Both the position numbers and the translations under genes were made by a program. Source: Oikopleura dioica (Eukaryota; Chordata; Appendicularia; Copelata; Oikopleuridae). From it: a stretch of 64,000 bases of DNA. The stretch lies in contig OU015568.1 in assembly GCA_907165135.1 (NCBI GenBank), positions 6,828,501-6,892,500 on the forward strand. Direction: 5' to 3'. This document shows, piece by piece, positions 1 to 10,795 of the stretch (position 1 is the stretch's first letter; every line of letters starts with the position of its first letter). The notes below the pieces were generated by a model, which was given only the letters and a program-made list of their open reading frames with translations, was not told the origin of the DNA and ran no database searches.

Positions 1-2
1 GG

Positions 3-737
3 CTTCAGAATAGCGATTATCGAGACGCTTCAGATGCCATTTCGAAGACCAAACTTTTTGTCCTCAACACAAGAAATCCCTTCGAACGCGTCCTATCTGC
101 ATGGCGAGACAAGTTTTCTTCCAGCGCTTCTGAGTCTCGTCAAGATCTTTACAAAGCGTCCATCAACGTTTTTGAAGAAGAACCTGCTCCTGATGGATAT
201 GTAAGTAGCTTTCCAGCTTTTGTAAATCATTTAGCCGCGAATCCATCGGAATTTACTCGAAATCGCCACTGGAGAAGCACTTACTATCACTGTAGCCCCT
301 GCCACTTTCCTTACGAGCTGATAACGCACCTGGAGACAATCGATGAAGATTTTCCTCGAGTTTGGGAAGAACTTGGACATGAGATGCCGAAAATGAAGGA
401 GCAGTACAAGCAATCTCCGATGAAATCAAAAGATGCGTCGTTTTACTACAGAGACATTTCTTCTGATGTCGTCAAAAAATTGTACATCGTAAGACTAGGG
501 AATCTCAACCAAGACAAACTTGAAATTAAGAACTACTACCAAGACTTTGTTCTCTTCGGTTATTCCCCTGACCTCGTCAAACGGGTCATTCGAGCTTCGA
601 ACTCGAACAAACCAGCTGATTTGAACAAACAGAAGATGTCAAGAGCACTGATGAATTTTGAAGATCAGGAAAGCATCGAATCGATCACAGATAGAGTCAT
701 AAGATTATTGTTTCGATGCTTGAAAAGACATTTCTGA
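3..737 (+). CDS. Carbohydrate sulfotransferase, chondroitin-4-O-sulfotransferase-like (5' end missing)
   Basis: Golgi-type enzyme that would transfer sulfate from PAPS to a glycan. The frame is open from the window edge (frame 3) to TGA at 735-737, about 244 residues, with no intron. The hallmark of the Sulfotransfer_2/CHST8-14 family is near the left edge: RNPFERVLSAWRDKF, which matches the 3'-phosphate-binding motif RxPFERxxSAYRDKF. The C-terminal end carries YYRDISSDVVKKLY...DFVLFGYSPD, also typical (tyrosine/aspartate-rich closing segment). The 5' phosphosulfate-binding loop and the N-terminal membrane anchor must lie left of the window. The end DFVLFGYSPDLVKRV is followed by about 60 further residues rich in Lys/Asn/Ser, longer than vertebrate CHST11. 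AATAAA at 786-791 is a likely polyadenylation signal. The subfamily (CHST11/12/13 versus 8/9/14) cannot be fixed from this part. Confidence 0.85.
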   Translation, partial: LQNSDYRDASDAISKTKLFVLNTRNPFERVLSAWRDKFSSSASESRQDLYKASINVFEEEPAPDGYVSSFPAFVNHLAANPSEFTRNRHWRSTYYHCSPCHFPYELITHLETIDEDFPRVWEELGHEMPKMKEQYKQSPMKSKDASFYYRDISSDVVKKLYIVRLGNLNQDKLEIKNYYQDFVLFGYSPDLVKRVIRASNSNKPADLNKQKMSRALMNFEDQESIESITDRVIRLLFRCLKRHF

Positions 738-1068
738 ATGAAATTTGCTACTGAATATGCTTCCAAATTTTCTGTAAAATTATGAAATAAACACTGCCAT
801 TTTGTGTAGATAGCTTTGTATTTGCAAACGTAGTGATCTTAGCTGACCTCTTGTTAGTTAGAAGGCGATGTTGTTGATGGAAGTAATTTTCAAAATTAAC
901 TTTGATTGTTGACGTAGTTTGAGTCAGAAGAGTTCACTTCCTGCTGACTCTACTGATTCTATTCGAAAATAAAAGACCATGGACTTCCGTATAAAATGTA
1001 TTTCGTGAACTGTGAAAGGTAAAAAAGGAGTGAAAAGGAGTGATAACAACCAGCGAAGGCCCAGTCTC
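738..1068. other. Intergenic, convergent 3' ends
   Basis: No supported gene. It holds the 3' UTR and polyadenylation signal (786-791) of the sulfotransferase and the downstream flank of the minus-strand tail-anchored gene. I see no repeat or structured element. Confidence 0.6.
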
Positions 1069-1730
1069 TCAGACATATGGACTGCCGTTGGTTGTGGCAG
1101 TGGCTGCTCGCATTTCTACGAAGACAGCGTAAATAAATACCGCAAGGAGCGACAAAACGGTGAAGAAGACATACTGTCGTTGCTTGATCGCTTCGACGGT
1201 GTCGTGCATCTTGTTCACGCCGGCTTCGAGCGCGTCGACGACAGGGAGTTTTTCAGTCACGAGGGCTGACAGCTCTTCGTATGCTTTCTTCGCCTCGAGA
1301 GCCTAAAAAGAATGGTTAGGCCATGAAAAGAAGGGAATAAACTTACCATGCGCTTGTACTTGTTTTTCTTGGCGACTAAGCTGCTGATGTACTGACGCAC
1401 ATTTCCAGTCGATTGCTGGACAATCGTCGGGCTCTCGATTCCATCCGCGGAGAAGGTTTCCACGCTTGGGACATCTTCTGCCTCGAGACGTCCTCTTCTT
1501 TCGCCACTCATCGGAATCGAACTAAATTGAAATAAAACCAAACCTTTCAAATTATTTTTTTACCTAATATCGAGCGATGGATCCCTGCCATTCTTATCCA
1601 TCAGCACTGGTCTCCGTCCCGTGAATAGCGGCGTAGGAGCTCCAAAAGGAGGACCAGGCCTTGGCGATGACGCAGCAAGAGGTTGACTTCCTCGGTTTTC
1701 TCTTTGCCTCAACTCGTGTACCCGGTTCAT
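1069..1730 (-). CDS. Predicted tail-anchored membrane protein, unknown family
   Basis: Not recognised. Three exons fit exactly: 1564-1730, 1347-1521 and 1069-1302 on the minus strand, 576 nt, 191 residues, with GT-AG introns of 42 and 44 nt and consistent phases. The start ATG is at 1728-1730. The protein begins with a Pro/Ser/Arg-rich stretch, continues with a helical, probably coiled-coil region (about residues 90-150, with ALEAKKAYEELSALV and VVDALEAGVNKMHDTVEAIK) and ends with one hydrophobic helix (YVFFTVLSLLAVFIYAVFVE, about 161-180) followed by only some 15 residues. This is the layout of a tail-anchored protein of ER, mitochondrial outer membrane or SNARE-like type. No SNARE zero-layer glutamine or other diagnostic residue could be assigned, so only the topology is claimed. 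Confidence 0.7.
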
Positions 1731-2296
1731 TTCTTATCTAAAAAGCGCGCCCATTGTTAGTCAGAGAAATACCAAAAGCGCTAGGTCATAGGTGTAGATT
1801 GGGGCAATAAAAAATTGGAGAAAAAAAATAAAACACTCCGTTCATAAGCTCTCTAACGTGCCGAATGACAATCGTATCGTCGCCACGACGAAAACTCTCC
1901 TGGCGAAAAATTTTCCCGGCGAGCGCATCTGCCAGCTTGAAAATAAAAGTCGTTGGAGTTCATGTTTTTTTATTTTTTAATAAAATAAAAATATCTTTGA
2001 TAAAATCGGCGGAAAATTCGCTAAATGCTGGAAAAATCATCTAGAAAAGCGACAGATTCAAGCGCTTAGACATTACTACAGTACAATTTACACAAATTAC
2101 AGTGAATTGCCAAAAGAGGCCTAAATTTAGGGAAGGTTAATTCAGCAATTTAGTGTCTTTATCGAAAGTTCGAGAAGAAGACCAATTCGAAAATCAACAT
2201 GTCAAAGTCGCACTTAAAAGTAATTGAGCGCAATCAAGTTTGTAAACTGCTCTACTTAGATCTGAAAGACAAGCGCTTTTTTATTCTACTAGTAAC
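1731..2296. other. Divergent intergenic region
   Basis: It separates two divergently transcribed genes and should hold both promoters. It is AT-rich with several A/T runs (for example around 1960-2000). No coding frame, repeat pair or recognisable promoter box can be supported. Confidence 0.5.
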
Positions 2297-3759
2297 ATGA
2301 GGTTCGATCTATATTTTTTGGATTTTTTTATACTAAGCTTTTTTGGTCAAGCGAAGGCGGATTTCGGCGATGTCGATGTGGAGGTTCTCAAGTCCCTCAC
2401 GAGTGGGGTCTATATTGAGTGTAAAATTGACAAGGTAGGATCAATTTTTGGAAGAAAAGAAGGAACTTCTATTTAGATGTGCGCCTGGATGACAGAGCCC
2501 TACCTCGAAAGCATCGACATAAGAAAAGAAGATGTGCCGATGTTGACATTCATCGACAGCAGCGATCCCGAATGTCAAGCACGTGACCTGGGAGCGCTGG
2601 AAGGAATGCCAGAGGATTGGCATTTCTGGCTCTGGTGCTCGAGAGAAGAGACAGAAGAAGAACACGCTAATGAGGAACCAGAATATGATGAATATGGCGA
2701 ACCGATTCCCGAAGATGGCCTTTCTCATTACACATGCGGGACGAAGACGATTATTCATCAAGGAGAAACAGGCGACGAAATAACGTCTGCATCATGGCCA
2801 TTGGCCAATTGGCAAATCGAGCCGCATATCCAGCACAGTAACAATATCAGCACGAGCGACCCTTTTCATATGCGACAGATTACACTTCCAATCGAGTGCG
2901 AATGGCCGACGACTGCTCCTGGGGATGATCCGATGGGGTTCAATTTTGCGCGCAGTGGAGGACCTTCCTACTTCAAGACTGTTTCCAACATCGACCTGAC
3001 CGTCGAGATTCAGCTATTCAAGGATGCCCAGTTTACTGATCCGTATGGAGAAAAGCCTCAGTTTGTGCTTCAAGGAGAAAAGGAAATTTTCATTTCCGTC
3101 AAGTTTGTACAGCAAGTTCCAAACGATGTCGCCATGCACCTCGTTCATCTTTGGGCCTCACCAGGTAAATTGACTTCAGTCATGACTCAGTAAGTGTCAA
3201 GATTTCTAATTTATCAGAAGAATTGAGAAAGTAATTGACTTTTTAAGTGGCGAGCTCGAGTCAAGATGTGTATTTCGCGTGGGTAATGGGTTCCTGCGAG
3301 CAGCACAGCAAGGTCAAAATGCTGAGCTCACCCTCGGAGCAGGAAATAAGGGTGTCCCTACCTGTTTTCATGTTTGAAGGTACGCACTTTCTATTTTTCG
3401 TATACTATCAATACTTGCAGATTCTGATGAGGTGTTTTTCCATGCTATCGTAAAAGCTTGCCGGGCTAACGAATGCCCAGCCGGCTGTACTGGTACCTCA
3501 ACTTGGGCCGGTTTCAATGGAGATCGACAAGTGCTCTCTCGGAGTCGGTTGAGAAGAGTAAGAAAAGACAATTTTCTTCTACGATTAAAATAATCTTCAG
3601 AGCTCGCCGGGAGACTCCTCGTTGTTGTCAATCGGCCCCATTCTCTTGGTTGAGAAAAAGTCGGGAAATATACTCAATGCTATGTTTTTGGTCTGCTCGA
3701 GTTGTACTCTTGTTTATTTATTGTTGATGAACGCGCGAATGTCGTATTTGTGTGCATAG
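2297..3759 (+). CDS. Secreted/membrane ZP-domain protein
   Basis: Zona-pellucida-type protein expected to polymerise in extracellular matrix. Exons 2297-2434, 2477-3164, 3248-3379, 3421-3557 and 3601-3759 join in phase to 417 residues. A signal peptide opens the protein (hydrophobic core FLDFFILSFFGQAKA). The C-terminal ZP-C part is recognisable: LVHLWASP, then VSLPVFMFEDSDEVFFHAIV followed by the closing cysteines ACRANECPAGC. After it comes RSRLRR, a good furin-type cleavage site, then a C-terminal transmembrane helix (about 20 residues around NAMFLVCSSCTLVYLLL) with a short tail. This order, ZP then furin site then membrane anchor, is the standard ZP precursor layout. The N-terminal ZP-N half is divergent and acidic (EETEEEHANEEPEYDEYGE). 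Family call firm, specific role unknown. Confidence 0.8.
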
Positions 3760-3878
3760 CTCTTTTACATCACCTGTTTTATACCCTAAAAATAAAGATA
3801 AATTTTCAGAATAAGAGCATAAAAATAAATCAGCAAGATTAGTAACACCTGACTTTATTTATAAAAAAATTAAAATCG

Positions 3879-3950
3879 TGGAGATGCGGGGGATTGAACC
3901 CCGGGCCTTTCACATGCAAAGCGAACGCTCTACCACTGAGCTACATCCCC
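3879..3950 (-). tRNA. tRNA-Ala (anticodon UGC)
   Basis: The minus strand folds into a 72-nt cloverleaf: acceptor stem GGGGATG pairing with CATCTCC, D-arm with GCTCAGTGGTAGAGC, anticodon loop TTTGCAT giving anticodon TGC, T-arm GGGTTCAATCCCC, discriminator A. The A-box (TAGCTCAGTGG) and B-box (GGTTCAATCC) internal promoters are intact and there is no intron. CCA is not encoded in register, as expected for a eukaryotic nuclear tRNA. Confidence 0.95.
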
Positions 3951-4606
3951 GATGGTACTGCGGATTCCACTGTCGATTATAAATACATGCATATTTAAAT
4001 AATTGATAATTATATGGTATTATTTATATCAATACGTGGTCCATGTTACATAGGCAATTTCACTTTGCTTAATAATGATCTTGCTCGAAAATATACAATG
4101 ACGCGCTTTTTTAAAGTTGAGGTAGTTATTTCTCCCACTTACTTTGAAGACCTAGAACACTATATATATTTGGAATCAGTCGAAAGAATCTAGTAACGTG
4201 ACCATAACCGATCCTCAAAAATCATTTTCGGTTACGATTCTAGAGCCGGAAATGTAAAAATCAGCTACGAGCGGTACCTAAAGAAACCCTTGTTAGGTAG
4301 AAGTCAGGGCATAACCCAGACCACTCGATATGGGGCTCAAATGAAAGCTCAGCTTCTGAGCTTTCAGAATCTGTGTCATATGACCCCTCAACTAAGCTGG
4401 AAAAAGTGGCCAAATTTTCATCTAATAAGCCTATAGATAGTAGAAGTAGGAGGAAGGCGCCAAGCCACGTGCAGAGGAACGAAACGTGCCCACCACCCAC
4501 CGCACTCATAGATAACATTGATAACAGCATTCAAACGGATTTTTGCGATACGAGTTTATCGCGATATGAGACTCAGGTCCTGAGGAGGCACATTCACGTG
4601 AAATAG
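3951..4606. other. Non-coding flank of the repeat block
   Basis: No gene can be supported. A minus-strand frame at 4261-4530 (89 codons, hydrophobic start) is possible but has no recognisable domain or splice partner. A short local palindrome around GAAAGCTCAGAAGCTGAGCTTTC (two halves) lies at about 4344-4366. Confidence 0.4.
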
Positions 4607-4665
4607 TATCAACTTATAACTTATAAGTTGATACTATAATAATCAGTCTTATAAGTTATAAGACT
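4607..4665. repeat. Two adjacent palindromes
   Basis: GTATCAACTTATAA is followed within a few bases by its reverse complement at 4607-4636, then CAGTCTTATAA with its complement at 4643-4665. They abut the left target duplication of the foldback element. They could be remnants of a separate short hairpin insertion. Confidence 0.6.
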
Positions 4666-4674
4666 GTTTTTTAG

Positions 4675-5723
4675 GAGTGGAGGACTCTCGCCCAAGTGGA
4701 CTCCCGCCCAAAAGGACTCTCGCCCAACTTGGGCGGGAGTCCATCTTAGGCGAGAGTCCATGTGGTAATTTTCAACCATGAGAAACAGAAAGTTGGGCGA
4801 GAGTCCATCTTGGGCGAGAGTCCACTTGGGCGAGAGTCATCCACTCCAATTGTTAATGACTATTCAATGAAAAAAGAAAGCAATGAGGTGTATATAATAT
4901 ATATGCAATGAACTTGATATAAATTAAAGTTAGGGTTAGGCGGCACTGGTCAAAATGACAGAACAACCTTACCCGAGGGGGATAGGCTAGGGTTAGTTAG
5001 GGTTACTGAAGGTAACCCTAAGTAACCCTAGACTAGACCCCGGCATCTTAGGACCTAAGGGGCGAAGCCCCTTGGTAAGGGGCAATTTGATTTGATAATT
5101 TCGGCTGAAAAGTGGTGCAGTAAGACTGACCTTCTCTTTCAATCTAATCGAAGATTAGCACTTTTTTTGAGAGTTCCAATTTCGGTTTGTCCAGCAAGAT
5201 AAGAGAAAGCATAAATTCTTTGATGTGTGGAAATATTGCGCTTCGCTAATAAAACTGGAACTCTCAAAAAAGTGCTATTCCTCGACTAGGTTGAAAGAGA
5301 AGGTCAGTCCTACTGCACCACTTTACAGCCGAAATTATCAAGTCTAATTGCCCCTTACCAAGGGGCTTCGCTCCTTAGGTCCTAAGATGCCGGGGTCTAG
5401 TCTAGGGTTAGTTAGGGTTACTGAAGCCTATCCCCCTCGGGTAAGGTTGTTCTGTCATTTTTTCCAGTGCCCCCTAACCCTAACTTTAATTTATATAAAG
5501 TACATTCCATATTTATTATATACAGCTCATTGCTTTCTTTTATCATTGAATAGTCATTATTCAATTGGAGTGGAGGACTCTCGCCCAAGATCGACTCTCG
5601 CCCAACTTTCTGTTTCTCATTGTTGAAAATTTCCACATGGACTCTTGCCCAAAAGGACTCTCGCCCAACTTGGGCGGGAGTCCATCTTGGGCGGGAGTCC
5701 ACTTGGGCGAGAGTCCTCCACTC
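4675..5723. mobile_element. Foldback (long inverted-repeat) element with 9-bp target duplication
   Basis: About 1,049 bp made of two near-complementary arms of roughly 490 bp around a centre near 5165-5270. It starts GAGTGGAGGACTCTCGCCCA and ends with the complement. The outer parts contain several copies of the unit CTCTCGCCCAA (and CTCCCGCCCAA) in both orientations. The inner parts share matching segments, for example AGACTGACCTTCTC against its complement, and short runs of TTAGGG-like sequence. Both sides are flanked by the same 9 bases, GTTTTTTAG (4666-4674 and 5724-5732), a clean target-site duplication. A 9-bp duplication with long subterminally repeated arms resembles Mutator-like/foldback elements. 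There is no transposase frame, so it is non-autonomous. Confidence 0.85.
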
Positions 5724-5732
5724 GTTTTTTAG

Positions 5733-6155
5733 CTTTACGGGTGTAGAAAATTTGGCGCAATCTTTGTGAACCCGGTTCACAAAATTTTTAAAAGTATAAA
5801 ATCAGGGGTCTGTATGCGCTCCGCGCCTGATTTCAAAGAGAAACTCATTTTTTTACGTTATTAACTTTCTCTACAACCGCGCCTTTAGTCAATTTGAGTC
5901 ACTTTTTTGACCGAAATTGTGAACCAGGTTCACAAAATTGATCACATTCCTCAGAAGGAAACCCCATACAACTATTTATTCTCAGAATGCCTAGACTCTG
6001 TTCTGTGTACTCGATCTCATGAACTGGAGAATATCGAGGATCATTTTTCCTGTTTATGATAAGGGGGTAGCTCATAGCGTGTGGTAAATAAAAGGCGTCT
6101 GAAAAAATGGGAATAAACCTGAAAAACAGTGTTTATGTTAATGAAATAACTAACA
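5733..6155. other. Non-coding spacer
   Basis: No gene seen. It contains two copies of an imperfect palindrome, GTGAACCCGGTTCAC (about 5767-5781) and GTGAACCAGGTTCAC (about 5921-5935), about 155 bases apart. These could be binding sites or repeat remnants. Confidence 0.4.
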
Positions 6156-6522
6156 TTAACCCCACGAGTCTAAGTCGACATTTTTTATCGAAATCCGGTT
6201 TTAATCAGCTGCCCTAATTTGCCAATAACCAGAACGAGCTAAAAAATGTATTGTTTGTTTACACACGCCTTAAGCACCATGTGACCAAAAATAGAGGTGA
6301 TAAGTACTCAGCCTGGTTCTCAGTAGCCGTTCATTTCCGCTCAGCTCGAGCAAATCAGAACTTGATCACTTCAAAAAAACCAAATTTCCGATTTTTTTAG
6401 CATATTTTATTTAGTCTTGGTATAAAGTTTCAGAAGAGTATCTTGATGGGAAGGGCATTTCGACAAAAAATGTCGAATTAGACTCGTGGGGTTACGCCCT
6501 CCAGTTGGACTCGTGGGGTTAA
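6156..6522. mobile_element. Short TTAA-flanked inverted-repeat element (piggyBac-like MITE candidate)
   Basis: TTAA at 6156-6159 is followed by CCCCACGAGTC, and GACTCGTGGGG at 6508-6518 is followed by TTAA at 6519-6522. TTAA target duplications with C/G-rich ends are characteristic of piggyBac-type transposition. A second, longer inverted match (about 34 bases, including AATGTCGAATTAGACTCG) ends at 6493, so the right end carries two copies of the terminal motif about 27 bases apart. No coding capacity. The family call is inference from the target sequence and ends only. Confidence 0.6.
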
Positions 6523-7151
6523 GAATGCTCCGAATCTCAAGAGGTTCAGAAGTAAAGAATGTTGGAATTCTTGTACGGGTTCACCAGAAGCACATTTGAA
6601 TTCGAGAGGATGAAAAAACTTCAATAACGTTTTTGAAAACAGGAGCTAAATGTCGGCGAACGGACTTATCTTTCATTGGCCGAGTCCCCCTTTAATCTCT
6701 ATAATCACTTATTTGATTTAATGACAAGATTAATGAGAAGCGCCGACCAAGTAAGTGTCCAAAATTAATCCAAGCATATTTTAGCTAATAATGCTACAGA
6801 AGGTATTGATCTATCCAGACTTTCATATGCCGCATAATATGTATAAGAAGCTTGCTAAAAAGTAACCAAGTAAGGTTGTTTAGTCATCTACCGAAGAATC
6901 TGAAGACTTTACCATAATCTAAAATTTTTCAATTAAATTATCCAACGTTACGTGTAAAACCATTCAAAATAATTTTTTTAAATAAGAATAACATAAAAAG
7001 AGCAGTATAGAGCTCATTATCCTCGTGACTTGCTCTTGATGCGACTCTGGCTCTCGCAACATCGGCTCTCGATCGCCATCTGAGCTTTCACCTCATAAAT
7101 ACTACGCGGAATGATTCTTGTTTAAGCATTATCGTGAAAAAAACACGAAAA
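6523..7151. other. Upstream region of the C-type lectin gene
   Basis: No coding frame or repeat that I can support. AT-rich, and it presumably contains the promoter of the gene starting at 7152. Confidence 0.4.
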
Positions 7152-8774
7152 ATGAAACTTTTTACTTTTTTATCTGTTCAATTAGCCGAGGCAGTTGTAT
7201 TTGACGAGACATGGATGATAAAAGGAAGAACAGGGCGGAGAACTCGACTTCAGAGTAACCAAGCTGATGCTCAAGCCTATTGTGAGAACCAAGGGGGGAC
7301 GATGGCGTATTTCAAAAATGAAGGGGAGTTCGCGCTTTTTAGCGAAGAAGAAGTCGGATGGAAGCTCGTGCGTCTTGGATACACTCGAGCAAACGAATCT
7401 GATCCTTTCATTGCTACCAACGGAGATACGGATGTTTACACCGATTTCCGGTATTTAGAACCAAATGTTCAACCAAGCAACGGGTTTTGTACCTATCTTC
7501 GACTGACAAGAAGAAAAAAGTGGACTGAAAAACAAATGAATACGATGACACAAGAGAAGTGCGACAATCAAAAGAGAATGTCATTGTGTAGATTTGAAGA
7601 AGGCACTCCAGAAGCGAGGATCCGAAATGGAGATGACTTCTCAAGATACGAGGTTGCGGACATAACTGCCAACTTTGAAGACGCATCTGCTTACTGCCAC
7701 GAGAGAGGAGGCTACTTGCCCTACAATCTTGAATACGATATCGGAAACTATACTGATCAAGATCAATGGACTGGGCTTCGAAGATTTGGCAACAGCTTTG
7801 TCGACACAGTCAATAGAGAATTCGAACCAAGCGACGATGACTGGGATGTGAATGAGCCAAGTTCAATTAAAGGCGGCGGTCAATGTGTTCAAATTGGTAG
7901 AAACTCAGATGGTGATCTGAAATTAAAAATGCAAAACTGTCTACAAAAACTACCTTTTCTCTGTCGATACAATTACGATTGTAACAAGAACATTGTATCT
8001 AACAGACGAAGGCAACTAACAGTTGGACAACCAATGTTTCTACAGGATCTTCAATGTTCAGGAAGCAACGAGTGGTCTATTGGAGTGTCTTTCAAGTGCA
8101 AAAACAGCAAAGCAGACCCTGCTGAAGACTTGGTAACTATTGTAGACAATGATAATCCGTCAACTCCCTTCTTTCGAATTCATCGACCTGCTTATACATA
8201 CAACTACGAAATTATAATGTAAGTAAAGTTGATATTTAAACCAAATATAATTAAAAATAGCCCGAAAATGTCTGAGAATACAGAAGTTGAAGGAGAATTT
8301 TTCAATCCCTACCCGGGCCATGTTCATGTCCGCGACAGAGAGGAGCCTTCGCCAATGTACAAGACTTGGATGTGCTCAAGTAGACCAGAATCAGATGCGA
8401 ATCTCGAAATAAGGCAAACTTTTTGCCCTGAAACAGGCAAATACACAAAATCGTTGTTCTGGAACAACTTGGAACGAATGCGCTACGTTGACGACGTTCC
8501 GAGCCGCATCGCGAATCTTGAGTTCTACATTGGAGGAAACTCTAACCCAGCGACAGAGATAAAGTATTTCAGTGTTGGTCAAATGGACAAGTATGGCGGT
8601 CAATGCGATGTTAATCAATATGATTGCGTTAAACCAGACAATACGACAATCCCATATGGATCAGCCGAATGGATGTATGGAAAGAAAGGCAACAACAGAC
8701 GAAGACGAGGCAAATGTTATTGTATGTCCAGGGGTCAATACAAATGCGTGCGAATGGATGGAAGAGATTTTTGA
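7152..8774 (+). CDS. Secreted protein with two C-type lectin-like domains
   Basis: Two exons (7152-8218 and 8261-8774, 42-nt GT-AG intron) encode 526 residues. The first in-frame ATG is at 7152; a short hydrophobic start (MKLFTFLSVQLAEAVVF) should act as signal peptide. Two CTLD-like modules follow: the first about residues 20-150 with AQAYCENQGGTMAYF and closing MSLCRFEE, the second about 165-275 with ASAYCHERGGYLPY, QWTGLRRF and closing LPFLCRYNYDC. In both, the Cys-(E/H)-x-x-GG-x-(M/L) start and the final cysteine are the fold's landmarks. The typical QPD/EPN and WND calcium-binding motifs are not evident, so sugar binding is uncertain. The C-terminal 240 residues are Cys-containing and unrecognised. 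AATAAA lies at 8831-8836. No transmembrane segment. Possibly an innate-immunity or house-associated secreted protein. Confidence 0.8.
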
Positions 8775-9590
8775 TCAATTTTTGCTTACTTTCTGTCAAT
8801 TGTCAAAATGCAAATCATCTTTTTTCTCTGAATAAATATACATATTTTTTAAAGCGCCTGAGCTTGCTCATTTATAAGAGATTACTACAGTTGCGAACCA
8901 ATGCTTAATAATTATTAAATTTATTCCAAATATTTTTCTTGTTTCTAGAACCTTTTACAAGAGATTTGGTCCATCTTTAAGAAACTACTAATAGTAAGAT
9001 GATCTTACAGACAATTTATTTTTGATAAAAATTCCTTGCCAATTATTTATCATAATAAAAGCATTAAAAATGGTGATGAATGATGTCATTTCAACAATAT
9101 CTAATTCATCGGACTCTTTCGACATAAATTCCTGTAGGATCCACAAAAAGATTGATCGGAAAAGCGTTTATCTAGACCGAATTTACAAACCAAATTTCCG
9201 ATTTGAAAAATAGCAAGCAATATTACTGCTAAATCTTTGTGTCATCCACCGAAACAATAAAATCGCAATTAAATAAAAAATAAGAGACTTAGGTCGTAAA
9301 CCCCTAGCGGGAGTACTTTAGACGAATAACTCTGATTCAATGGAAGAACAAAGTAGGTACTCCTCTATGATTTCAAGCCGTTCATCTCGAAGCAGGATTC
9401 CGTTCCTACACCAAATCCGATGAGCGTTGAGCTGTTGAAGACGAAATAGGTTGACGCCTATCCGAATAATAGGACTGCTGGCAATTGACGAGCTTAGATC
9501 ATAAAAATTCTCATTCCGAATAAGAGTGCCCAACTTCGCCCAAGACCATCTTATTTGCTACGAGAGAGCACTTAGAGATCAAAATAGGAG
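8775..9590. other. Intergenic
   Basis: It holds the 3' UTR and polyadenylation signal (8831-8836) of the lectin gene and the promoter region of the next gene. Very AT-rich. The open frames present (for example the minus-strand one at 9318-9533) have no domain or splice support. Confidence 0.5.
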
Positions 9591-10363
9591 ATGGGCAGCG
9601 GCCAGTCCAGAAACATCGATCCAAGTAAGAGATAATCGAGAAGACAGGAAAAGTGCATAAAGAACTATTCTAGCTCAATGTCCGGAGACTTGCAGTGACG
9701 CGTATGCATGTACTTCCATAACGAAAAATGCGGCCAGTCAACACACCGATTATGCTTGCAGATTGAGTAAGTAACAATCAGTCAATGCTGATTTTTAAAA
9801 AATCTCTTTGAAAGATGAAAACGCAAGAATCGGGCTCATCGCTGGTTTCTCTGCTTTGGCGTTTCTTCTCTTTGTTTTGATCATGATCTGCTGTTGCCTG
9901 AAATGGTAAAGTTGACTTTCGACCTTCCAAAACCATCAACCATCTCGTAGCCGACGAAACAAGCGAGTTGTTCCGACGAAGAAGAACTCTCCTGATAGAT
10001 GTGGCTGCTGTTGTTTTGATCCTGAATTCGCCGAACCTGAGCAACGAGCCCCAACTCCTCCTCCACCAAGAACACCCACCCCACCTCCACGAGTCAAAAC
10101 TCCACCTCGTAAGTCAACGCACTCAGAATTAACAGGTGGGAAAATGAACATTTACCGTTTCTTTTCTAGCACGCGACGAGTTGACATACGGCGTCGTGCC
10201 CGAAAGCGCGGTCCCTGTCGCTTCCGACAGTCCATCTTCCGCCCTTTCTGATGAAGAAGGAATCGGCCGTGTGAACATCTTGAACACGAACGTTGTTAGA
10301 CCAACTGACTTTGATCCCAAGTCATCTTCTTCTTCCTCCTCCTCTTCCTCCGACTCCGAGTAA
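9591..10363 (+). CDS. Small Cys-rich single-pass membrane protein, paralogue A
   Basis: Not a family I can name. Exons 9591-9624, 9674-9766, 9815-9905, 9951-10108 and 10170-10363 join in phase to 189 residues. It starts MGSGQSRNIDP with an in-frame stop just upstream and no signal peptide. About 30 residues with paired cysteines follow (CPETCSDAYACT ... DYACRL), then a membrane helix (IGLIAGFSALAFLLFVLIMI), a cysteine-rich juxtamembrane stretch (CCCLKWCRR, RCGCCCF; likely palmitoylated), a Pro/Thr-rich region (PTPPPPRTPTPPPR) and an acidic Ser-rich end (nine Ser then DSE). The N-terminal Cys block implies a type III topology (N-terminus outside), though MGSGQS also resembles an N-myristoylation start. 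Gene B at 10796 has the same layout and the same first three intron positions and phases. Confidence 0.75.
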
Positions 10364-10795
10364 ATGGTTACGAGGACAAATAAGGAAAAGATTTTCAAAA
10401 GCTCATTACTTTTTTTCGGAAGAATTTCTTTTCGAAAATCTTGACAAAGATATTAAGACAAGTCTTGTCTGCCAACAAAACCGTCAATTTCATGACAAAG
10501 AGGAATACCAGCTACTCTTATCTTTTTCCAAGCATGTTCAATAATTTTATATTTCGACTGTCTATTCAAATAACTGTTCACTAGAACACTTGCAAATTTC
10601 AACTCTAACCCTCAATTCAATTATCTGTAAAACTCAGCATAAAATAAATTTTCTACCTTTTTACGTTATTTCTTAGGACAAAGAAGCTCCTACGCTTCTT
10701 TGAATTCAAAGATATCATATTCTTCATAACAAAATTTGAAAGGAAGTCAGGCTAATCAGCAGGATTCTTCAACTGTTCGCAGAGAAACAAGGGAG
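10364..10795. other. Intergenic between the two paralogues
   Basis: No gene. AT-rich sequence with the 3' UTR of paralogue A and the promoter or trans-splice region of paralogue B. AATAAA occurs at about 10643. Confidence 0.4.

Noticed and set aside
4261-4530. Minus-strand 89-codon frame with hydrophobic start
   Set aside because: No splice partner, no homologue recognised, and it sits in repeat-rich DNA containing a local palindrome. Kept only as a remark in the spacer entry.
4930-5480. TTAGGG/CCCTAA-like runs suggesting an interstitial telomere
   Set aside because: Runs are short and irregular (GTTAGTTAGGG) and occur symmetrically in both arms of the foldback element, so they are part of that element.
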